NCBI GenBank assembly: GCA_002794785.1
Contig: NBBA01000002.1
Coordinates: forward strand, 2,046,001-2,110,000
Direction of reading: 5' to 3'
From: Coniferiporia sulphurascens
Taxonomy: Eukaryota; Basidiomycota; Agaricomycetes; Hymenochaetales; Hymenochaetaceae
DNA length: 64,000 bases
The translations under genes and the position numbers were made by a program. The notes beneath the pieces are model-generated. The model did not search any database, had not been told where the DNA came from, and worked only from the letters and a program-made list of their open reading frames with translations. Positions 46,964-58,199 of this stretch are shown here, in pieces (position 1 is the stretch's first letter; every line of letters starts with the position of its first letter).

Positions 46964-49776
46964 TCACAACACATGTGTTGTCGCGGCAGCCATCCCTCGG
47001 GGTCCTGCGAGGGTGCATCTGGCCAAGTAGCGAGCTAAAGCTAGACGCAAAACATCCAGGCGTTTCAGGGCTTCCTTCGAACCTTCGACATTCAGAGTTC
47101 GGGCCAAAATACTAAGGTAGTCGTCTCCACATCCTTGGCCTGTCGCAAGGGAAACTTCCCCAAGTCGTCTAAGGAGGAGGCAAGCCGCGCCCGACGAAAT
47201 GAACAGATTAGATTCTGAATAACCAGTTAAATTTTGTAAACACCAGCTCAAAACAGACAGACCATCTTGCAGAAATGGGATTGTATCATTCAAGATAACA
47301 CCCCACCATGCTCTGGGAGCGAGATCCTCTTCAAACATAGATATAAGGTCTAACGCCGCATTTTCAGCATCACCCTGGGCGTTGCGCTGATGAAATTCAG
47401 CATATCTGACTGCAAACATGAGCCGATGAACAAAGACGCCGTGAGGGCTAGGCCCCGTTCGAAGCTCTTGGAGTAGCGGTGCAATGTCGGCGACCAATGG
47501 GACGTAGCGTAACGGTCCTATATAGATTACGTTTGCAGTCAAGGGCCGAAGCTCCGAGGTAAAGTTACTGATGTGACTTTACCATGCAATATATACTCCT
47601 CCAATACATTATCCACGATGTGTCCGAGGCCCTTCCAATCTTCAGCTGATCTGCAGTACGAGATAGCTAGTCCATACTTCCTGAGCTTCGCGAGTTTTCG
47701 GGCGGCTACCTAATGAGATATATTATCCATGAGTAAAAGTGGAACGAGAAAAAAGGCAGTATTCTACACGACTTACCCGGCAAATCACCCGACGGGCATG
47801 TTCCCTTCGATGCTCGAAGCAAGTTGCATTGAGTTCTCTGATCACACCCGAGAGATCGCCGTCCTCGATTTGTGTATCCACTTCAATTTCGATGGCGGTA
47901 TTCTGATTGCTTTCTTGGCGTATGTTCCTGGAGGATAACGGACCGTCGACGTCCATTGGAACACGTATCAAGACCTCATCTGCCATTTGCTTTCCGACTT
48001 CCCCACAGGTGCAGAGATAGTCAACCGCAAGTCGCCATAGGCCAGGGTCGGAATGCAAGTAATCCGTGTACATTAGCATATACTGATCACGGACAGTAAG
48101 ACCAGTCCTGTAACGACCGTTAGACCTGGAATAAACCTGTGTGAATAGGTTCGTACTCCTCGTCTGCCTCACGATCCAATAAGCCGATAGAACCCATTAT
48201 GTCTGCTAGATGAGCCGCGAGCCAGACGTCTATGCCGTATGCGATAGTCAGAGACTGTATAGGGCGACCTTGAAAAAGTTCGGCGTGGAGAGAATCTTCG
48301 TTGTCAGTTGGGTCAGGTGGTAAGTCCACTAAAATCCTCCCAACAATGTCACTACAGGGTTTGCACGTGGTAGTCAGCACCCACACTATTCACTTCACTA
48401 GAAGCTGGACCTACGGAAGTTCAGCCCTTCTCAAGCCGACATCAACCCATACCCCGTATGCGCAGATGATTTCTTTCCACCCACCCCCCAAGTCAGTACA
48501 AACTCTTTGCAGAACATCCTCCCTCCCCTCCACAGTCCCAAGTAAATCGCTAACATTATCCCACCAGTTTTCGAAGCCATCATGTCTATCATTTTCGGGT
48601 ACTCGATCCAGATCAATACGAAGGGTCTTCGCTCTGTCTTTCCATCGGCGCGAAGTAGTAAAAAACTCCTTTTCAGTGCTGAAGTGCCGCTGACGAGGAT
48701 GTTTTTCCAACAAGGAAACCAAACGTTCGGATACCCGCTGCAAGTTTTCCGAGGGATGGTTTGCTAAACCGCGCAGGAAGAAAATAGACGACTTCAATAA
48801 CCCGCGAAGAGTAGCACTATAGAATAATAAGCATTTTAGGGGATAAGGAGTAAATTCAACCACTTACCGAATTAGATAGGGCCAGAAGATCTCGCCTTCC
48901 CATGGGCGTTCAATTGCACTTAGCTGGTCCCCTTCTTCCGTAGAAGGCTCAATGAAATGAGTATTGAGCCATTCTAGAAGTTCGTCTCCAACAGGAACAT
49001 CTTCGATCCCGTCCTCGGGGAGATAGAGTATCTGAAATAGCGACAACGATGTGTACAACGATCTGTAATGTTCCCCTGGGAATTGGGGTGGTCCGTCGGT
49101 ACTGGACGTTAGTTGCTACGGATGGTGGTTGAGAGATCGATATCAAAAGAACCCCAATATCAATATGCGACTAAGTGGATTACATACTGTGGAGTGCACC
49201 CAGCAATCTTGCAGATGCAAGATATAGTCGCTTGCGAGCTTCCTGAATGTTACAATCGTCTCAGGAGAACGCACCCTGTTAGCAGAGTATGTTAGGTCAA
49301 ATGATTTTCGCATAGTCACAATACTAACGGCTCTTGCCCTTTTTCCCTCTCTGTTTCGATGAACCTTCGACACGCCGCGAAGATCACAGATGTATCTGTG
49401 ATAAACTATCGAAAACGAATCTCATCATTAAGAAAGAAAAGAGGCGCCGGTGTCCGACCCGAGAGCACTGACCACACGTCTTTCCTTAGCTGGAGGCTTG
49501 TCCCACCCAGCGGTGTAAACGGGATGCCACAGATTGCTCGCCGAAGGCCCGGCTTTTGGTACACACTGAAGACACAAATTGAACCTTTCACGACACAATT
49601 TGCTTTGGAGATAGTAAACCTACTTGTATTGGGGTTGCAAACGTCGCCAGCGTGTTCGATCGAGGTGAAAGAGCAAAAGACACTGTTCTCCCGGATTCAA
49701 GAAATTGGGGTAGATGGGCCTCTTCGTATAAAGGAGGCACTAGACTCAGAGTACTTGAACGAAGCGACTCGGCCAT
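46964..49776 (-). CDS. NUP85: Nucleoporin NUP85 (Y/Nup84 complex)
   Basis: The start ATG (49774-49776) gives MAESLRSSTLSLVPPLYEEA, then LPQFLESGRTVSFALSPRSN, the usual N-terminal insertion strand of NUP85. Further exons give TPAPLFFLNDEIRFR, PETIVTFRKLASDYILHLQD, EDGIEDVPVGDELLEWLNTH and WPYLIR-ATLRGLLKSSIFF. Then come GFENWWDNVSDLLGTVEGRE, then DVLQRVCTDLGGGWKEIICA. The helical solenoid continues with QYMLMYTDYLHSDPGLWRLA and VDYLCTCGEVGKQMADEVLI. The C-terminal part has LLQELRTGPSPHGVFVHRLM and FAVRYAEFHQRNAQGDAENA, and the stop is at 46964. NUP85 is a scaffold of the nuclear pore outer ring, binding Seh1 through its N-terminal blade. The upstream frame before 49776 has no ATG and does not look coding. 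Exact introns in 48.9-49.6 kb are uncertain. Confidence 0.85.
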
Positions 49777-51146
49777 TGCGATCGCCCTGGCGTGTGCCGT
49801 ATCGAAAGCTTGCGGGTAATCGTTTAGCCAGCACTGATAGCTTTGTTTTAGTACAGAGCGGGACGGGGAGTGCAAAGACACGAATCAAGCAGTCAACAGC
49901 TCAGGTACGGACGGTCGCGTCTGGTCGACCGTGCCAGTTGAACGCGGTCCTTGGCGCGCGTTACGAAACTTATTTCCTTTCTGAGTCACCAGTCTGCTCC
50001 GGTCCGAGAGGCGATTCCTAGTCAGCGACGGTCGCATTTTACCACTTCCAGGAGACACCCATCGTTTTTTTTTCTTTTCTTCGTACGCGAGGAGGGGGAA
50101 ACTGGAAAATTACGTTTCTTCCTTATTAATGAGGAACTGTACCGGCTACGTCCCCAGAATGGCAGCCCTGAAATCGCTGAGTTTTTTATAAACTAATGTT
50201 TACCTCGCGACTTCTGACTCGAGTCGTAGCATTGATTGCGGACACTTCGATTAATAGGCCGCCACAATAGCCCGAGGGCCCAGGCTCGTGAATGGGAGCC
50301 CCTTGTGTAGATTCGCTTGTTCCCTTCCGTCCTGGGTCGGTCTGGGATTGCGCAACCCCTCTGGCAATGATTCGCAGAACTTTCCATAAATCTACATGGC
50401 TAGGAAGCAATAACAAACTGTATACCTCGGCTTTTTGCGCCGCAGGCTGCAGTAGGCATTTTCTAGACTGCATCAGTGATTGAAGATGGTGTGCCAAAAC
50501 CTTTCTTCATAGTGTTTCCAATAAGGAGGTCTGCAGGATAGGTGCCAGGCTTGGCTGATTTACTTCTTGCCAGTTTTACACACTTCTAACCACTCAAGGG
50601 AGAGTCATCGGCTTCATTTCCGTGGCGCTCGGTACGCGCTCGGTATAGGCCGCTCCCTTCCATTTCTCTAGACGTGGCAGTCCAAATGAGCAAAGATATA
50701 TGTGCCTACCCCATCCAATTGCCGGGAAAATGGCCATACCACGCTATAAGGTGCTCTACAAAATGCGGCACAGTTCTACGTCGCCCAAGGTCTAGAAGGA
50801 TCCTGGACGGGCCTTGCCCACTCTCGACCCCTTCTGGGGTAGGTTCTCGCGACATGGCGTGCTATTGAGTCTGGTAAGATATTCATGCGTCTGAATAACC
50901 CTTCGAGAGCTAAACGTGAGCAGACACGGTTTGGTAGTAGCGGCTTATCGACTCCGTTCTCTGCTCGATTGCCCTATTTAAAGACGCGCTCCCTTCCTTT
51001 CAATTCCTTATCTCCGTAAACTTCGTATACAAAGCGACCCCTGGCCTCAGTAACGTCGCCTTCCTCGGACGGATCCAACAATGTGTCGTGCTTAGTATTA
51101 GGACAACGACGACCCGTCCCTTCGCTACGCAAAAGGGGTAGTCCCC

Positions 51147-51367
51147 ATGACAGCCTTACGACAACCTTCTATCATCAAGTTGTGAAGGGTGCATACAGTA
51201 TGGATGCAATCGTGACTAGCGCGGGAGATGGTACCGGTGGTCGACTAATATTGAAAAACCCTTGTAGCCTTGATTATACGAAAACTTATTTCGCAGACCA
51301 TCCCCTTAGTATCCGCTTCCGGGAAGCACAACTGGCGGCGTATGGTTTAATTTTATTTGCGGTGTAT
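51147..51367 (+). CDS. Candidate small membrane protein (partial model)
   Basis: ATG 51147 opens MTALRQPSIIK. An intron GTGAAG...GTGACTAG would join it in frame to AGDGTGGRLILKNPCSLDYT and KTYFADHPLSIRFREAQLAA, ending in the hydrophobic YGLILFA before a donor-like GTGTAT. A TATTTAAA box lies 165-172 bp upstream. The 3' exon could not be placed. The pattern (basic N-terminus, one hydrophobic span) is that of a small mitochondrial or ER protein, but no family is recognised and chance is possible. Confidence 0.25.
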
Positions 51368-52291
51368 TTCCTTAGTTCATTCATCGATTAATCATACGGA
51401 GGTTCGGCTCGTTTACATATGCGAATCATAAGAAGCACATGTCCTGGGAGCGAACAGAACATTCGGGAGGCTTGGCCGTATCAGTACGGTGTGAGTATGA
51501 CACACGCATTTTAGTATTAGTATTATAGGTGCATTTCAATTTTATATTTTATGGTATCGGCTTCTATCTGATTACGTACGACGAACGCACTACTATGTGA
51601 GCGTCTGTTCAACTGCAAATTCAAGCAACATATTGAAGGGGCAGACTCTGATGATTAGTTCTGCTACAGCATCACCAGTCAGTTCACATAAGCGCCTTTC
51701 TTGCGACAGGTCTTACTTTCCCTCCAACGTAAGGTGATATTTGGATAATTTGGTTACCAACTTACCACAAGCGTCCATATCTTCAAATCTCGCTCTGACC
51801 CGGTCTGCCCTCAATCACGCGACTGCCAAGGCTACCCCAGGATCGGTGAGAAGTTTTTTTAATTTTTTTACATGGACTATTTCGCTGACGAATGCAAGAA
51901 GCTTAAGGTTAACTGTTCTTATCACGCGCTCGCTATGACGGGCGCCGACGTCTAACTCGCAAGAAAACATTTTATACGTGTCTTAAAATCCGGTCCTCGG
52001 AGGCGATCAGGGTCAAAGTAAATTAAATTCGGAGTACACGCAAAATTCGTTGCTCAGAGCGCTTGTCCAAATCCAACCTGCTTTAAATGAAAAGTTGACA
52101 TTAATGTTGGAGCTCAGAGTCTTCGCAGGGAAGTCAGTAAGCGGGGAATCCTCGAACAATCCATGTCCCCTGTAGCAGGTATATGATATCGCGGAAGATG
52201 TCCAAGGCAGGGGTCATTTTCATTTCAATCTTGTGAGTCCCCCAAACGACTTACGTTTGTCCACATTTACGGTCGGAAAGTTCCTCCCCCA

Positions 52292-52580
52292 ATGTCGCGC
52301 CCTCTTGATAAGTGTCCGTTCAGATTCATTAAGTCACTGAAGCCTGCCAAAGGTTTTGTAAGTACCCCTTTTCCCACCAATAATCGTGTGCCAATTTACA
52401 GGATTATTCCAGGCCGCGTCCAAAAATCAAAGCTTCTCCGGGCCCCTCTAGATCCCATGCAGAAGGTATTTTGATACGCCGCATAACGATATGCATATAC
52501 ACGTAATAAACTCAGGCTCCTCGCTGATAACCCTTCTTAATTACACACGTACAGAACGTCTTCAGACCACTGTACATTAG
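52292..52580 (+). CDS. Candidate small basic protein
   Basis: ATG 52292 starts MSRPLDKCPFRFIKSLKPAK with GF. An intron GTAAGT...TTTACAG joins it in frame to DYSRPRPKIKASPGPSRSHA. A second intron, GTATTT...ACTCAG, joins it to SSLITLLNYTRTERLQTTVH and a TAG at 52578-52580. Both introns have textbook ends and normal length, which is the only support. The 64-residue product is basic with no known domain. Confidence 0.25.
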
Positions 52581-54073
52581 GGGTGATTCGACTGAATATC
52601 AAGAGACGTTTAACCCGCATCAAATCGGACCCGGATGTTCGTTGTGTCGATTTATCTTTACCTATTTCCGCGTATCACCATCCCCGCCTGACACCCGGAG
52701 CGCATAATGCCGGATGGACGAAGGTGTACTAGGACGGGAACTAGGCGCAGAAGCCGCAAACCGACGACCGGGGCGTGCATCCCCTCATTCTCGTGGCTCA
52801 TGTCGACTAGGAAGCGCCCTAGAGACATCTAATATCCCGTCCTGGGACTTTGTGTTCACGTTCGCCTTTGAACGCCTTGCACGACAACTCTATCTGGATA
52901 AGACGGAAATGAAGGGGGGGATGCGAACTTGGAGCTTGGAACTTTACTCTACGGAGATGAGCAAGTCCGCCGGTATCAAATTTATCGACGAGGCAGCGCC
53001 TACCCCACCCGACCAGAGAACGCAATGCTCCGATGCCTTGGGTGCGTAGTAGTAACAGCCAAATGATCTAGAACGTTGGTGAGCCACTACCGTTGAGTTG
53101 GACACATCTAGTACTTGATTATCAGGACAGGCATTGCCACGCATTATTTTACTTGATCTTACTCGGAAGGCATGTATATCAGAGCAGCTACTCCAAGCAT
53201 GCTCCTCCGAGTCTTCCTCGCGGTTAGGCCGGTTATCGAGTATGCAACGTCCACGGAGAACGAAACAAGCCAAGATCGTACAAGGTTCCTCCAAAGGACC
53301 CCCTGTGGAGCACAATTCACCTTCCTTGTTGATGCCATAGCTTCAGGTATCCGCTATCGGAGGACAGATCCGGCAGGCTACGCTACAATCCTCCAAGAGG
53401 AGCTGATTTCTTACAGAAGTAGTAATTTAGACCGTCCGGTTTGGCGGCCGGTGCGGATCACGGGATCACCAGTATAGTATTTTGATCTGCGGTGGATTTG
53501 CATTGGCATCAATGCTTGACTGTACCGAGAAGAAGATCGAGTTCGGCGCCGAGCAGATATTTGATGACCGCTTATATTATTCCCTCAAGAGGGCCACGGC
53601 CATTCATCTTGATAGAGGCACAGGATTCGCATGAGTACTCACACTAGCATAGTGCTTGGTTTACTTTCCACGTTCATATTATTAAAGATCTCCCACAATC
53701 TAATTTCACTTCAATAGACGAGCTGATGGAGTCGGAACTGTAAATCAAATTGAGCCCATATAGGAGATACAGATACAAATCCCGGAGAACGGAAACTGAT
53801 ACACAGTACCCAATAGCAATTCAATAGTCCGAAGGTCTGTATAAAATACGTTCTGAAGTGTGAAACTGTGAGCAATATAGGAGGGTGAGCGGTGGGTACG
53901 AGGCTGATACATAGGCGCGCGGAGGCGAACGGAGAAAAATTAATAGATAAAACAGAGAAACGAGATAGGCGGTCCGTCAAGCGGTAACCAGAAGTACACC
54001 CCAGCAGTCTCGTCAGCGCAACAATCCGTCTCCCCCCCTTACCATGAAGCACACAGTCAAGGACCAAAGGGTA

Positions 54074-56517
54074 TTATTCCTTGTCATCGACTTCCATAGA
54101 TGCACCTGGTGATATCGTAGAACGTCTTAAGGCGCTCAGAGCGCTCGCCGCAGACTGCTCATCACTTTCAGCCTTTCCTTCGCTCCCTTCGCTCCCTGAC
54201 CGTCTTTCGTCCGCATCGCGGATGGTCTGTAACTTCCTTGCCGTATATTCCCAATCGTAATCAGCCAGAGTAGGCAGACTTTGTGTACTCGAGCGCGGCG
54301 TCGCAAACGCTGAGCCATTGGCAGACAAGGAGGAGAGTGTCAGCGCATTAAGTGACGCTGCTGCAAGTCCACCGGGCGAAGGAGCATCCGCAGGCCATGA
54401 CTGTGGAGACGGCGGGAACGATGTGTATGATGCCGTTGCACTTCCGCTCCTGCTCACGGAACAAGACAAAGTACTGGTAGATGGCGACTCTGTTGTCGAT
54501 TCGCGGGAGTGCAGAGGGGGCAAATCATCCGGAAAACTATCAGGGTTTTGCTGTCGTTGAATGCCGATTATGCGCAAGCGATCGACCCAACTGAGAGACG
54601 GAAATGTCTAATCAGCACTTACCGAAAACTCAGGAAAAGGACAGAAAACTCACGTGTCAGCTCGATCCAGACTTTCCTTAAAAACACCGGTAACGCTCCG
54701 CATCATATCCAGGCTCTCTGTTGCGAGCGTTAGTACGCGCTGAGCTGCCTGTGCCGCAGATCCAGCTGTGGGACGCGATAGTGCCGTCTGTCTGTATGAG
54801 TTGTTAAATGAGCTGCCGACTGCAACGTTTGACAATGGCAAGGTCGCGTGCCCAAGGAGTTTGGGGCTCTGCGACGGTGATGGTGGCGCGGTACTCGCCG
54901 CAGAGGCGGGTCCTGACACCGGGAAGGAACCATCCCGCCGTCGCCTCTTTCCGGCACTTTTCGACTGGCCGGGAGAATGCGCATGAGATGGCACATGTGT
55001 TTGTCGATGTGCAGTGTTAGCCCAGCGCTGGGGAAGGTGTAGGATGAACTGTCGCACACGGGCGCGGGCGGGTTCGGGAAGGGCACCGCCCGCATATTTA
55101 GATACGACGTCGACAACCTGGCGAATAGTTCCAACTACATCGCGCTTGACATTGGTCAACGTCTGCATATGCGAGGCCGATATTGGCCGTTCGCCCCCGC
55201 CTTCCTCTTCTTGTGCGTTCAAAGACGCGATGAAATTTCTAAGAACAAGTATTTGGCCATCAATATGTTCTGTTGCATACTGTCGGGGCATATAGTTGGT
55301 CATGTAGGATTCATGTTAATAGATAGGCGCACCTGCAACCAGTGAAGACAATATTTTAGCCTACGCATGCTTTCCTCACTCACGGCAGCACTTATTCCTC
55401 CGGCCTCGTACAAAAGGCTATGCCAGCGACTTCGGTTGGCTTCCTGAAGCGGAAGGGTATTGTCCTCCGCACCGACCGTGGTCGCATCTAGTATGTAAAT
55501 GCGTTCATAACGTCCGACAACAGCAATCACATCCGAGTGAACGCACCCTGTGACTGCACCTCGCCCTGATCCCGATCACCAATACTGAATTTCGCCCGCG
55601 ATTGCCTCACCTCGCCCGCACTTTGTCCAGAGTCCCGCGAATCCCAATTATGCTCGATGCTGAGGCTTCTTTCACGAGTTTCTGGTGAAGTTCCAGAGTT
55701 GCCATACTTGCCGAACTAGGATCATTAAGGATCAGTGTGAAGAAACAGCACGAAGGGTGCATTTCCTCGTACCCTATCGAGCTGTCTGCAGGCAAACTCG
55801 TCTATCTGGTTCACAGGCAGTCGGTTGATCACTGGCTTGGATATGCTTTTTACAGAGGACTCCATCATCTCCGCTCCATACTGGAAGTCACATCAACAGA
55901 CGAAGTGCACAGGCACATTTATGAAACCGACCTTGACCATTCTTGAGCTAGCTTTGCTGTGCTCATATGCTCTTAGTGCGGTATTGACGATGGGCAGGCC
56001 GGTCACGCGCGAAACGAAGTCTGCGGAAGCAGCTGCTTCTTCGGAGGATATTGCGAGGCTTTGCGAGGCATTGGAGGGGGTTGATGACGTGGACGCAGTG
56101 GTGAGAGAGGGAGTCTGGTCCGGAGCTAGCCGTAGCGAAACAAACAAGGGAATAGGTACAGAGACGGGCAAGAAGCAGTACAAAGAACGTACGGGAACCA
56201 TTCCGGTACGGAGGCGAACTTGAAGAGGGAGAGGGGGATGGCTTCGTGCCGCTACGCATGTCGTCAAGGGCGCGAACCGCGATCATGACGTTCTCGTCGT
56301 CGGTGCTCAGCGACAGCGATTTTGGGGGAGAGTGGAGGTCCGCATCGAGGCCGTCTATGCGAGAGGACGCGGGTCGCAAGGCCGGGGAGGCAGCGAGCAT
56401 CGTCGGCTGGGACGGAGACGGGTTGCAAAGGGCGGAAAGAGAAAGCCGTCTCTTTGCCAGGGAACGGGCGGGGGAGCGGGAGGAGGAGGAGGAGGGGTCG
56501 GCGTCGTCGTTAGACAT
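54074..56517 (-). CDS. OPI1: OPI1-family transcriptional repressor of phospholipid synthesis genes
   Basis: ATG 56515-56517 starts MSNDDADPSSSSS. Segments of the Opi1 domain follow in order: DDENVMIAVRALDDMRSG, SEEAAASADFVSRVTGLPIV, NTALRAYEHSKASSRMVK, then across an intron YGAEMMESSVKSISKPVINR with LPVNQIDEFACRQLDR. Further on are LLYEAGGISAAVSEESMRRL, KYCLHWLQ and YATEHIDGQILVLRNFIASL. A basic cluster (KSAGKRRRRDGSF) lies in the middle and a Ser/Pro-rich tail ends at 54074. In yeast, Opi1 is held at the ER by phosphatidic acid and Scs2 and enters the nucleus to repress INO1 when PA falls. The KRRRR patch could be the PA-binding site. I did not see an obvious FFAT motif for Scs2 binding. Introns are typical, e.g. 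GTCGGT...TTCCAG. Confidence 0.88.
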
Positions 56518-58199
56518 GTGGGGAGCTGCTTGGCTCGAATTGATAGCTGCTTCCACCACTTTCACGGGTTTTCCTGTATAAGGCAACTACCAGCTGCAAT
56601 TTTTCTCGCGCGATAAGTTTGGCCTTGTTTGGCTCCGGCTGCTTCCGGACTGGCGTTCAAGTTTCCCCGGTGGGCACCAGTGGACTCGGAATGTGGATTT
56701 ATAACTGAAAGTGTCCCAGCGACATAAGTATCCGTATCACACACGAGGCCCCTTCATCTAAAAATTACCTCTGTATCCCCGCCTGCTGTGCGCATTTTCA
56801 TCATCCCAAGTCTGCAACTGGCAACCTGCAACCTGCGACCTGATGGCTCTGTGATGCTCTGCCCAGTGCCCGCATCCATCCCTTGTACCCAGCCGCGTCC
56901 CCCTATAGTAGTTTTGGATTCCATACCAGCGCCAAGATTCAAGGCTCTGCTGAACCGTCTATCAATCATCCCCCAAAGATCATCCTCAGTTTATTCTAAT
57001 GGCTGTGCCATTGATGGAACAGATACGAGATGTCACATATCCAAAACAAAGTCGATTCCAAGTGCCAATTGCACATGCACGGCTATCAAACGGGGACAAG
57101 CACGTATCGCTTACGCCATTATGGTATCAGAAATCTTACCCTGCCAGTATGTGAATCGCCCGTATATATATTCATTTTGCCCGACCCGAGATTATGTCAC
57201 CTTTGTTGATCGTCGTGCTTGTCCGCTCCCGCAATGTATTTCTCTTTCCCGGCTGTGGTGAGCCTTTTGATAATCTTTCCAAACTTCCGGGGCAACCTGA
57301 GTATAGTCTATTTGTGTGCGTTGGCAGATCAAGGCATCAGAACAAGCGGCATGCACGGTCTAAACATCCCACTGTCTGTCACTGAACCTAATACGAAAGA
57401 CTCGTGTGTTTCAAACCGTGTTACCTCCGAATCATCGTCATCGTTCGGCTGCGTGTTCATACTTAGGTACCCGTATTTTTGGATATACTTTCCGACTTCG
57501 GTCCTTTGTTCGACTGTACGTGGGGACGCAGGGACGCATCCCGGAAAAGTGGTCTGCGATCAGACGGACAGGGAGCTTGAGGCCGCAGTACTGTTTGAGC
57601 TCACCTATTACCCCTCTTCACGAGACTTCGTTCTCAATACGCTCATCCCTATTCCTTTCGCAGCAACCACCACTCTATGGGCACATTACGCACCCGAATC
57701 TACTAGCACAACTGCGCAATGTTGATGCACATGTTGTGATAGTTCGACAAAGTTCTTGGATTCCCTCACTTTTCCAACCTCGCCTGATCCGCGATCCCTC
57801 ACACTCATATAACCTAGTGCGATCCGTATCGAGACGGAAAAGCTGCATGGAACATTTGAGATAAATATATTACATAGGGTAGCAAACCATTACAAGCCGA
57901 CCTTGTGTCTAAAATTGCAAGATGATCAACACCGACCCCGAAAAAAGACACATAAGAAACGAGAAATGACAGGGTTGGATGAAAGATTAAAACGTTCGTA
58001 AATAACAAGGGCAACGAGGGAGCTGCAGACGAAACATCCAGTGTAGCGAGGATACGAGGCAGAAGAAGCGAGATAGGTGTCGATTGCATGGGGACGGGGC
58101 ACAGAGGGAGAGAGCAAATATAGAATGGGACCATGGGGTTGCACTGCGACACTTATTGCCCTTTTTGCTATTCAATGAGAAAAGCGGAATGAAAAAGAA
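56518..58199. other. Spacer between the GATA-factor 3' end and OPI1 promoter
   Basis: About 1.7 kb. The left part should be the OPI1 promoter and 5' UTR. A small direct repeat of a 7-mer (GCAACCT-like) lies near 56820-56840. Plus-strand frames of 150-170 codons between 56788 and 57864 overlap each other, have skewed composition and no domain. No gene is called. Confidence 0.4.

Larger units (their letters stand above)
49777..54073. other. Gene-poor 4.3 kb island between NUP85 and OPI1
   Basis: No product could be recognised over 4.3 kb, the largest such gap in the window. A promoter-like TATTTAAA at 50975-50982, followed by a CT-rich stretch, precedes short chains of frames that splice neatly (see separate entries). 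GC content and codon patterns look unstructured in the rest, including a 111-codon plus-strand frame at 52714-53049. The right end holds the OPI1 3' UTR. Confidence 0.45.

Noticed and set aside
52714..53049. 111-codon plus-strand frame
   Set aside because: No domain, no splice partners and a competing minus-strand frame of similar length; probably chance.
56788..57864. Plus-strand frames of 150-170 codons
   Set aside because: They overlap each other in different frames, have biased composition and no domain pattern, and lie in the OPI1 promoter and GATA 3' flank.
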